From Patiria miniata (taxonomy: Eukaryota > Echinodermata > Asteroidea > Valvatida > Asterinidae), in NCBI RefSeq assembly GCF_015706575.1, contig NW_024037059.1:33490129-33554128 (forward strand): DNA of 64,000 bases, in the 5' to 3' direction. A program made the translations under genes and the position numbers. The notes beneath the pieces were generated by a model. The model worked only from the letters and a program-made list of their open reading frames with translations, ran no database searches and was not told the origin of the DNA. Of this stretch, positions 35,206 to 47,400 are shown one piece after another. The first letter of the stretch is position 1. Each line of letters opens with the position of its first letter.

Positions 35206-35383
35206 ACATCATGTTCTCAGTATTTTGGCATATCAGAAGTTCAATTGTTTATTCTTGCAGACAAGATCGAGTCACAAAAAAATATATTTAAAAAAACATT
35301 GTAAAAGCACATCCAAGAACACTTTGTGACCTAGTGGCAATGTTATCTCAGCTTCAATTGCTCAGGTGCGTGCCCTTTAAATC

Positions 35384-35499
35384 CTAGTTAAATTTCCTGG
35401 CCATGATGACCCCTATCACCACAATCATGACGGAGCTAGCTATGCAGCATGCAGAGGCAGGGGTGGTTGGTGGGGGCTGGGGCTTGGGTGTTGTGGGGT
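35384..35499 (-). CDS. Ferroxidase exon p (Pro-rich stalk, C-terminal anchor)
   Basis: Acceptor ttgtacag. Encodes the stalk [19 protein letters not shown] followed by a hydrophobic run (about 15-18 residues, [15 protein letters not shown]) and RKFN before TAG. The run would suit a single transmembrane helix with a four-residue tail; a GPI signal is the alternative. Confidence 0.85.
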
Positions 35500-38400
35500 C
35501 TGTACAAAAAGGAAAGAACATCAAACTAATTCAATCCCAAGTCATTCATCGCAGTACACATGGCTTTATCAGATTTTGCTTGGCAGTTGTGGTGTCTACA
35601 CTAAACAGTCATTGATTGCAACCTATCAGATTCCAGTCCACCCACCATGCTTTGCAAGCTCATCAGTGGTTGAGTGGATAAGATGTCTGCACTTGTAAGC
35701 AGGAGGACGTGGGTTGAAATTCCTCCTGGGTAATTTTGGGAATTTCTCTCACGTTTTCAGACAGCAATCAGTAAAACTTGCTGATGTCAGACCAAGTCCA
35801 AGTCTACATTGCTCATGTAGTTAAAAACCAGAGGGAATGTCTGGACATCTTTAGAATGCTCTGTTTCTTACATGGATATTTAAAAGTATAAATACCTTGT
35901 TTTCAAGGTTAATGTGGATTTAAAATGCTGACTATTTAACCCCTGCTTTTGTTGAGTGAGTGTGCAAGTCCAAATAGCAACATCAGTACTACTAAAAAAA
36001 ATCAGTCTCAATAACTCAAGTGTTTTTCATGAAAAACGTACCTCCCAGCACAGTATAGGATGCCTCCATGCCTCCAAGTATGTGATCGTTTACATGACAA
36101 TGCATGAGCCAATTGCCAGGGTTGTCTGCATACATCTGCACTGAGCCATACACACCTGCAGTGAAGACAGTCATGTCAATATTCATAACCATTCAAATCA
36201 GCCCTGCAAGTACATGCAGAACTGAATATGCATGAACTATAAACTGAATGAACAGCTTCCAAAAGATGCCTTAAATGTATAAATCAAATAGAAATCACTT
36301 GGCCTTGCATCTGTAACGGCAAACAATGGTTCACTAAAACAAATCCTGGTTCGAAAGAGTATGTCGTAGTTTACTTTTAGAAACTGGGATAGGATTAGTC
36401 GGATAAAAAGAAGGAGATCTTTCACACACACACACAAAAATCAAATTCTATCCTTAAATCAAAGCCCCCAAAAAGGAAGTTTTTCTCAAATACTTCAAAG
36501 AAAATCAGGTTTGAAGAGGTGAAGGGGATGAGCTTCACCACTTCATCTACCGGGAGAATGCCAACCACCAAATCTGCTCAAGGAGAAGTGGAATTGCTGC
36601 TGAGCTGGCGAGCGAGAAGTGATCTTGCCGAATTTGATGGCAACCCTGTCACTGGTCTACTCCCCACACAACAGCAGTGATGAGGCTGATGTGGAGCAGC
36701 TCTTCAAGGTTCTCCGAGCCACAATTGGACAGGTACCAGTTCACAACTTTCTGGCCGTACTTGGGGATTTCAATGCCCGTCTCGGCCCGGAAGATGTCCA
36801 CTACAACTACCAGACTAATCTGAGTCCAACCAAAATGGTCAAACCTATAGTCAACCTTCTACAAGAGCAGGACCTCATAGCAGCCAACACCCAATTCTAG
36901 GAGCAGACACTTGTGGGGATGAAAAGTGCGTGTAATGTAGCAAGGTCACTAAGGAGCGCGAGCGGGGCTGATGTGTGTCTTGTCTGAATGCTGGTGAATG
37001 ACCTCTAGGTAAAAGTGGCTACGCAGGAAGTTGAGGCTAGAATAAATAATTGGGGAAAACAAGGAACAGCTACTAAGCTACAGACAAAGCCTACATAGCT
37101 TGGAAAAAACACCCCAAGCATCTTACCAGCAAAGAGTTCAAAGACGTCAATCCTATGAACAAGACCGGTCCTGTAAGTGACGGTTTGACCATGGAAGTGG
37201 ACAGAGTGGACATCAACCTCATCCCCAATGCCCAGCAGGTACCATTCCACTGTGTCATCTTTGGACATGTCCAGGTGATGGAGGTTGTGGAAGAGGAAAC
37301 CATTGATTCCTAAATTGAGGGTTAAAATATTTTGAAAAAAAAAAGAAATTAGAAAAAAGATGCACATAATTTTTTATCTGCTACTTTAATATTAAGGATG
37401 GATTTTTTGGTTCAAAATCTCATTGAAAAGATCATGACTCACATAATCTTTGAAAAGCTACTTTTAAGGTGGCCACACCAAGGATGAATGCCTTTAAATT
37501 CAGGAACACAGGAAGATGTCAGACAGTTAAACATGCCAAGCAGATTTTGAATCAGTAACCTGTATTTCAAGTGTACTCAATTTTTGTTTGTTGTCAGGAA
37601 TCACATTGTGAATGAACATGCACATGCAAAATCCACACAAAACTGTGATGGATTCTCATCAGTTCAAAACTCACAGCTTTTGCAATATGCTATGCAAGTT
37701 TGCTTCAAACAAACTGTCAATCGAATCTAATATGAACTCAGGGTTAATGTTTTGCATCATGTCAGGTCGACCAGGCCGACCAGGCCAAACCGACCGGAAA
37801 CATAGGCCCCCCAAAAAGTCTCCGGTTCTGGTATGCGCGTGCGTCGCCGTAGCCATGCACGTCGGCAAAATTTTAAAATAAAATTCAATGTAAGATGATG
37901 TCTCAAAACTGCCAAACTCACTGGTTTGACTGGAATCCTGCTGCTGCACAATTTTAACGTGTTTTTAGATGGGGTTACGATCGAGTATAAGCTTTATGTG
38001 GCCTCTCTGGGCTCCCATATATTTTGCGCTAAATTTAGTTGGGCACCATTTGCAGACGGTATTGTAATTTTGTAATTGTGCGTCTGGCAGCCAGACTGAG
38101 GGAGCAATGGTCGTGTATGTGGAACATGTAAACGCTTTTTAATTAGCGCAATATATAAAGGAGCAGACTAATGACCAGCCTTAGAACTCATGCAGGATGT
38201 CGATGTCGCTGTAGTGTCTGGCCCGATGTTACTTTTATCTCTGATTTTTGTCTTGACTGTTCAAATTTCCTGAAGATTGTTTGTGTCGTTTGACATCGTA
38301 AGTGGGTGCAGAATTCTCAAACCATATATGGCCTTACTGAGGTCACCTCAAGCTCCACCGTAAAGGGTATTTTTGAGAGTTTTAAGGGGATCGAAGTGTC

Positions 38401-41400
38401 ATCTGTAACATCATAGTAAGCCGACATATTTGAAGAAAAAAATAGTAGGGAAGAAAAAACCCTGTCGGCTGCATCACTTTTTGGGTAAGCTCCATACCAG
38501 AAACCTTACCTTGCCTTATAGATATAAAGCAAATCTGAACCAAAACCGATCTGAACTCCCTAAATCTGACCTGACCCGACCCAACAAAAATTGTTGTGTC
38601 CTGAACTTACCCGCAGTGCGGGAATAAAGTTTTGAAAATTGCCATCTCTGAGTAAAGAATCATGCCATATGGTACAGCGAACACTCCTAACGTGACCTAG
38701 CAGTGGGCCTACATGTTAATTATAGCCCGTGCATAGACCACAATTAAACTGCATGCACAATTGCACGGTGGGTTCAATTACAATATATCTCTTTGTGCGT
38801 ACACGTTTATACCGGTCTAAATTTACTCATGTGTTTCCAGCACGCGATTGGACTGTAGAAATTAATCCCGTGGACAAAACCAATGCACGTTGGTCGTACT
38901 GGGCACAGTGACTCTGCAATAACATTGCACTACGGGAATTTCCGAACTGTTTTGTTTTAATTGGGTTATTTCTGTTGTTTTTTTCATGAGATGGCTTTAC
39001 CGACCCAACCAGTCCCAAAAATCGCAAAGGTAAAACCGAAACCGACGCGGCCCAACGTAAATGATGGAAAAACCGGCCTGATCCGAACCAAAGTCGATCT
39101 ATGGTCAGGTCGGTTTTGGGTCGGGTTTGCACAGATCGGTTTTGGGTCGGGTTTGCACAATAGTACTCGGGCTATCTTGATAAATGTACCCCCACCTTGC
39201 ACAATTCAATTTCCAAGCCAAGCCACATCCAGCACTCTTGCAATCTTGAGCAAGTTCAGCCTTGGATCGTTAGTCGACTTGTGGTTGATTTGTGACGTAA
39301 CTTATGACTGCACACTACTAGCAACGTACGATAGACTCTAGCCCAACCACCATGTTTTTGAGTCACCATGACTGCCCACTAATAGCAACGTACGATTGTC
39401 TCTAGCCCAACCACCATGCTTTTGAGTAAAGTTAATCAAACTACAGTTCACTATGGCCGTACCCTAGTATTCACCTAGATGAAACCCTGGACTCAATTTC
39501 AAAGAGCCGTCAAGAGGAAAACAGTGCTGAGTAAACCTGCTTAGTAGCGATTAAACTGTTACAAGACATTTACATCACTTGATTTTCTGGCTACAAACCT
39601 GTTTTTGTTTGCTAAGCATACAATTTTGTGCTTGACAGCTCTATGAGATTGGACCCTGGATGGTCACAACAGATCCTTATTATTTACCCTGACCAGACAC
39701 AGTCATATTCTTACCATGCATCAGGTTGCTTTCCTCAAAATCCCCGTCTTCTCTATCCACTTCCTCAGGCTTCCCGCAGAATTCTGCAATATTCTCCTCC
39801 AGGTACCAGCTCTTGTTCTCATCCGAGACGGTGAAGAGAAGGGCAAACTCCCGGTCCACGTCGCGCCGGCGACCATCCTCTCCCAGAGTGCCTGGTCGAC
39901 AGACTACCATCGGGCCAACGAGCCCCGAGTTGCTGTCCTGCTCTTTGTCAATGTTGGAGTAGTAAGCATACACCACACAGTTTGGATCTGTGGCCGTTGG
40001 TCCAGCACGTTCAGGGACTCTCCAACGATAGATTTTGGTACTACCCGCTCCTACACCTTCTTCATCTTCAAACACAGATAACATAATGACAGTCACTTCA
40101 CTGAATTGTTTTAAACAGGTTAACAGTGTTATAACAAAATTCTTGAAGTAAAATAACAAAAACTTAGTCTTTGTTGTGGAAATTTCTGTACACTGAAAGT
40201 AAATATTCCATTCAATTTGATTAATTTCAATTAAATTATTTTGTTCCTCCTATTACAACAAATATGTCCGAGTGACATTCATCTTCCAGATTTAGATTGT
40301 AAAAATAGGTGTAAAAACATGGAGTACATGTTTAAAGTAAAAGAGGAATGGGGGAGCTAAAACGATAATTTGAAAGAAAAAACAACAGTTTAAGTACCTC
40401 ATTTTTAATATTAAGATTGACATCTTCTCAATATAAAAAGTCTCCCTTAAAATTCTCACATTTGTCAACCTAAATAATAAAAATGGACAGCTTTGACAAA
40501 TTTCCAGCACATCTGCCCAGGAAAAGGTGCCATTTTATGGGGAAGTGGATAATAATGTGAAGTACAAGCAATTAAACTGGAGAATGTGTTGTTGATTCAT
40601 TCCTTACATTCAGTACATTCCTTACCATCATTATCAACAGAGTCGTCAACTTCATGTACCAGCACACCATGTGGCTCTAGAGCATACCGCCGACTTGCCA
40701 TATTCTTGAGCACGACGGCTACATTCTCGCCCACCTCCATATGCAACAAGGGACCCTGGACTCCCAGGTGAGCATCGGGACCGGTACGTTCCTTCTCTGT
40801 ACTGAAAGTCTCATCTGTGAACTCTCTGTACAGGGCTTTTTTGTATCGTGAGCCGATAGAATGGTCTCCTTGGTGAACAAACACAAAGCCAGTACTTCAA
40901 AGGAAAAAAAGGGAAGAAACGGAAAAAAAATCAGAACAAAGACGCAGCCTTTTCTGGCAATCTCTGGAACAGCCAAAAACAAAAGGCATCAATCAAATCT
41001 AAACAACATATAGTCTCGATTCCAAGACGTCCTTAGCATGCACGGGATGCAGCTAGCAAGCTCACGGCAAGAAATGCGCATTTGGCAAAAACTATTTTTT
41101 TCAAAGTGCAGTGAGGTGGGGGGGGGGAGAGGGGTGGCTGAAGGCCCTTCCACACATTTAGTTAAAGGTAGTATGGACCATTTGTCATATGTGCATTTGT
41201 TCGGTTGAAGCAATAGAAGTACTAAAATCTAAAGAGGTAGGTACTTATTCTGGATCTAAATTTCAATTCAAAAGTTGCAGAGTCGTATTTCGAATTGCGC
41301 CCTCTCGTGACACAATCCTGAAATCAGCATTCGGGACATGATTCTCATTCAGCCGACTGTAGTTACGTGATGTCACACACTGCCACCGACAAAAAATAGT

Positions 41401-44400
41401 AACTCTGCAAGTGTGCATCGTGTCAACGCTTGCACCCATTCACTGATTCGCCCAACTTACAAACAGAAATTTCCAAACATGTGTCCTTGACACATCTTTG
41501 GAAATGACCTTCTAAAATGTAGTGTTTTCTTCAAAATGACAGGATGCCAGAAGGTATAATTTCACAGGGAGTTTAATGGCATCACAATCTTTGAGTAAAC
41601 AAAGTAAGTTTTTTTTAACAATAATTTGGTCGGTTACTTTTTGGATAGCTGGAAATGGTCGACTCTACCTTTAAGCACCAGTAATCAGACTTTATTAACC
41701 TCAGCATTCTTCCCTGCCAATACCCTTGAAAAAAACAGACAAGTCTGGAGATCACATGTGAGGTCGCAAAATTCTATACCAGTCAATTTCTTTGTTCAAC
41801 CACATTCTGTTGACACGCTTTATTCAGTACTTTGCAGTTGTTAGTTCATTTTGTTCCAAGAGCATTTTAAGATGACACCTCAAACCTACCTGTCTGGATC
41901 AGTCAAATTTTCACTTCGTACAGGGTCCCATTTGACTGGTACATAGTCCCAGTACCGTTCCACAATACCAATGTAGTAAGTCCGGTCTGCCCCTGGGCCA
42001 TCTCCTGGTTCTGTTGTGTTTTCCACAGGGGCGACGGTAAAATATCCCTCCATGCCATTAACAAAGTGAGAATTGGTTTCGCACTCAATTTCAAAAGTAC
42101 CTAAGGAATATAGTAAAAGGAAAATTGATGTTTCTCCATTTTTTTCTCTAAATATGTCGCAGAAACTGCAACCAATTTTCAACTTGAGACAACTTAACTT
42201 CCAAAAGTGTCTATACACAATACAACTCCAGGTTTGTGTACATTGACATGAACAATTAGTGAGCCAATTCCTGTTAAAGACAACAAGCTGATGAGTCATT
42301 GGCTCAATTGTCACAGAAAATGGATTTAATTCCATCTAATTAAGGCAACTAATTCCATACTTAAAAGGGATATCTACCATGAATATCAGCATCCATGATC
42401 ACGGTCTCTGACACACCGGGGAAGACCGACACCGATGCTTTGCGACCCGAATTATGTGTAAGGGTCTGACTCTGGAACGAAACGGCGTGCTCATCACTGA
42501 ACTTGCCCACTGCCATCAGATGCCATGAGACACGATCACCGACGGTCATCATCAGGCCAGGAAGATTGCCATAGGAGTAACCATTGATGGCTGAATAAAT
42601 TAAACAAAGATTGTTATATCAAATCCAACAATAAGGTTTTTAACTTAAAGTTTATTAATATGTACTGTAACGGCCAGTTTGTATGTCTCTGGCCACCAAT
42701 GGCGCTCCAACCAAACCGATTTAATATAATGGCATTAACATCATAAAGCAAAATTCCAAACTGAAGTTATAAAGATCAGAGTTGATTCCTTACAAGCCAT
42801 CTGATTGGATGTCACAAAGTCCTCGTCATTCTTGTCAACTGCCCCAGGATTGGCCGAGTACTCAGCAATACTTTCATCGATGAGCCAGCTGAGATTTTCA
42901 TCAAATGTTGTGAAAAGAAGAAAGAACTCTTGGTCTACTCCGAGCTGTATGGAAAAAAAGCAGATGTCTGCAAAATGAGAATTCCAAAGGATTACATTGA
43001 AAGTAGTGAATTGGTTCCCACAGCACAGTACCTGGAGACTGGAGCGACCACGTCGACTGGAGAGACCACGTGTCCAATGAAGCCCTCTATGGCAAGCTAC
43101 CGGTACTGCAGATCTCACAGAAGATCACATACAGGCGGATAGGCCTGGCAGGACACTGCCACAGGCATCCTGAGCTGCCCAGGGGCGGATCCAGGAATTT
43201 TCGGCGGGGGAAGGGGGGTCATGCGGTCGCAATTTTTTAATGTCTGATTGATACTATATTATTACATTTTTGTGTCGGGGGGGGGGGGGGGGGCGTTGAC
43301 CCCCAAAAAACCCCTCTCGGTCCGCACCTGCTGTCGGTTAGCCTTGATCAAGGCAATCATCATTATCCATCAGTAAGGTATAAAGCGGCGGCATTATTAT
43401 CCTTGCTATGATGATGATGATGAGTGAGTGCTTGTAAAAATACAGCACGAACAGCAACCACGTACGGCAAATCATTTGGATCCGATTGAAGGCCTTGGTC
43501 CAATCGTCGGCGAAAGCTTATGTTTTTCTTTATTTTGCATTAGATTTGTAGCGCACGACCTAATATGCGAATACAGATAAGTGTAGGCGGGACTTATATG
43601 TGGAGTGTCCAATCACACCTTGGTAAATCCCGACGTCATCAAATTATATGTAGCTATCCGCCTTATGCGGACGTGTCAGAAACCACATTTTTGGGGGGCA
43701 TTGGTGCTGTGTGTAATGTGAGACACGCAACGTGTGTAGGTGTATTATGTACAGTACATGTCACGCCTTGTCGCTATATGACCCTTCCCCGCGCCTACTA
43801 TTATGCACGTTTCCACGCAACGATCAACCAATAAGAAAACAACTTTAAGGTCAGCTTAGGCTAATAAAGCATAATGAGCACCACCCCCAAAAACTTAACA
43901 AGGACAATTGGACCAAGGCGTTAGTCTAGATCCAAATGATTTGCATATAAATAGTGGCCGCATGAGGTTGCTGTTGGCGCTGTATTTTTACATGCACTGC
44001 ATAGCGATCAGCAGTCAGCGTGCGGTGAGGATATGCCACGGAATACCGTACGGACGGATAATGACCAACGCCTTGACCAAGGCTAGCTGCCGGTAAGCCG
44101 GCTTGTGCTGTGGGAACAGACTCACATAGAATAGCTTGTGAATCTATTTAATAAGCTCTAACAATGCTAAGTACATTGTGCTCATAAAGTCATGCTAGCT
44201 TTATATCAAAGTTTGCATCTCCCTGACACCCAAAAAGTTTCCATCAAAAGATGTGAATTTTAAAGGGGTGAAATTTGATATTTAATTTGAATTTCCACAC
44301 GCACTAACAGTACAAACTGTGTTCGGTAAACAATAAGTAAATATCAGATGTCAGACCGTCATGTCATCCTCTGGACTAACCTGTTTGCCTGTGGTGCTGT

Positions 44401-47400
44401 TGAGGCTTCCCTTCTTACAGACCAATAACGGGCCGACCAAACCAGCAAAGACGTCAGCTTCTGGGTCTACAGCCGACGTGTAGATCCAAGTAATGCAGTC
44501 TGGATCCAGGCTGGTAGGACCGACGGATTCAGGTATGGACCAGGAGTACGTGTAGGAAGAACCAGGGATGACCATCTCATCAAAGTGATCCGCCGCTGCG
44601 AAAGAGTTGCCACCACTGTGAGTATTTTTTTTTATTCTACAGATATTTATTCTGAGGGCTGAGTGCTGAGACTGAGTGTGAGTGAATTTACATTTTGGGT
44701 TTGGACTCAGTGCAGCAGCAGTAAATGGCTCTATGCAATCACTCATGAGCACAGGCGTAGCCAGGCAAGTGCGACCGGCCTTCACAAACCCAAACGGACC
44801 TCTCTTAACCTTTGTACATGCGAGCATGGAGCACGAAGCCCTTATGACGTTGTGTCTGGGGCCTGCTTAAGGGCCCCGGGAAATTTTGGATTCTGGATGC
44901 TCTTGGTGCAATCTGAGGCATTTCCTGGCCACTTTCTTCTGACTCTTTGAATCAAATTTGCTCATGTTTAAAATTTGAAGGCAAAATTTTTAGGGGGAAG
45001 GTGTGGATCATCAAAGTTGATTTTTTTTTGGGCATTTTCTTTTCTATCTCTGAGCGGAATTCATTACCGAGCAGGAACCCCCCCCCCCCCAACCGTAAGG
45101 GCCTGTTTATGTTTTTTGTATTGCTCGATTTTACTTTGTGCAACACTGAAGTATAAAGATTTCTTTGTCTTCAACTATAATAATTTCGTTGACGACACCA
45201 CAAAGTCACTCCCAAGTCCACTCCAGTGTTATGTCATGAAAACCACTCAATGGCAAATTTGAGTTTCACGACGTAACACCCAAATGTGTGCGCGCACTTC
45301 AGACACTGGCGCGAATGGATTTTCGTTTTCACAAAGTTACCACATTGTTACGAAAATACAATTTGGAGAAAAACGCTTTGAAACAGTAAAAAAAACCTTA
45401 AACTGGTAAGTTGCTTCATGCAAACAAAAATATAACGAGTGAGTGCACTCGGTTTTCTGCATTCTTATAATTCATTACAACTCAAGAGTAATTAAATTGC
45501 TGATTTCTTTTAGCTTTCAACTAAAGTGATTTTTGGCTTTGAAGTTTACTAAAAACCTTGTTGGAGTCTGAAATCAGGCTGTTTTTGAATAATTGCCCTA
45601 CCTGATGTGCCATCATTGTATGCCTGTCCCTCGTTAGCTTTGTTGTATCTGACGCCATGGGGCTGCAGACTGATGTTGTGACTATTCAAGTTGTTCCTCA
45701 ACGTCACCCTGATCTCGTCTCCAACCTCACCTCTGATAACTGGTCCCAGAATGCCCATGCTGTCATTGAAGGGGGAAGGACTACTGAACGTGGCATCAGT
45801 ATAGCCCACAAACTTGGCTTTCTTGTACATCCCACCGATTCGATTGTCGTCCTTGGTGAAGAAGGGGTAGGAAGTGCTAGGTAAAACAAAGTAAGAATAT
45901 TTCTTCATAAAGATTTAAGCCAAGACCTCACAAGCTTATAACAAGTCATTCACAAGTCATCGTGTCTCATCAACTTCAAACAACTTTCATTTGTCATTGT
46001 TCGTTTGCTGTAACTTGACTAACGACTTGAATGACTTGTGATGGGACGTGTGATTGTCAATTGCTATATTCTTCACTACAACTCTGGTTTAGGCCACACA
46101 AAAAAAGTCTCCGGTTTCTGGTATGGAGCTTGCCCAAAAAGTGGTGCGGCAACGCGGCTTTTTTTTTTTTACCTGTTTTTTTTTTGCTTCAAATGTCGGC
46201 TGATGACTGCAAATGGTGCCCAACTAAACTTAGTGCAAATATATGGGAGTCCAGAAAGGCCACATAAAGCTTATTCTCGATCATAACCCCATATTAAAAC
46301 ACGTTAAAATTGTGCAGCAGCAGGATTCCAGTCAAACCAGTGAGTTTGGCGGTTTTGAGACATCATCTTTCATTGAAAAAACTTTTTTTTCATTTTGCCG
46401 ACGCGCATGGCTACGACGACGCGCGCGCATACCAGAAACCGGAGACTTTTTTTTTGGCCTTAACCAAAGTTTGACAATAAGTACATCTACATCACAATTT
46501 AACTACTAGTTCACCAATAATCCTTATTCATAAATACCTAAGACAGTTTACCCATTCCTATTGGTCGAGAGCCCGCCACGTGGCCGGTCTTACATGGTTG
46601 ATAAAACACCTGCTGGCTGGTCTTAAACACTTTTCCAGTGTCACATCAAATTTGGACTCCTATGAAATCTGGTCCCTTTTACCCTTTTATTGGTTGAACG
46701 TTCACAATCCTCACTTAAGCATGCGTAATACTCCTTAATTCACACTACACAGGCACCACCATGCTCTGGGCCATATCGCGCAGTACGCGACCCATGCATG
46801 CACTAATCTCCATATAAGGAGTTGTTTGTGACTACTCGTGAGAGCCACAAACCAAAACATAGTTAGAGGGGTGTTTAAAAAAACATGAAGTAAATTTAGT
46901 GAACAAAATCATTGGAAATTTATATTTTTCTACTTGTTTTGACTCTTTGACCGAAAAGGTAATTATGAATGGGAATAAATATGTGCTTGGCCGGTATTGA
47001 ACAAGTCCGTTTAAGACTGGCTGGGGGCCTGGTCACCAATAACATCTTCAGCTCGGGCTATTTACAGCTTCCATTCCCCCATCCGGTCTTAACGGACTTG
47101 TTTAAAACCGACCAAGCACACATTTATTCCCTTAATCAAACTTGTTCTATCTAATGTGTAATGCACACTCTAGAGTTTGCGTGCACATACCTTGTTTCAT
47201 TGGTGAAGCTAGTACCATCGCTGTGTGTCCTAGTGAAAGGTGCATAGTCCCAGTTAACTTCCTCTGCTGCTATGAAGTATTCCCGTCGGCCTGTGGACGG
47301 GTCGACTTCAGGTGGTTGCCTACAAGATTCCGTGGAGACGGAGTACAGAGCCTGTGCACCGTCTGTAAAAAAGATTTATACAGAAAATCTACTTGTCGCT

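Noticed and set aside
44596-44827. Extension of ferroxidase exon h upstream
   Set aside because: The open frame continues, but only the acceptor ending at 44596 keeps the phase with the preceding exon and the alignment to hephaestin.
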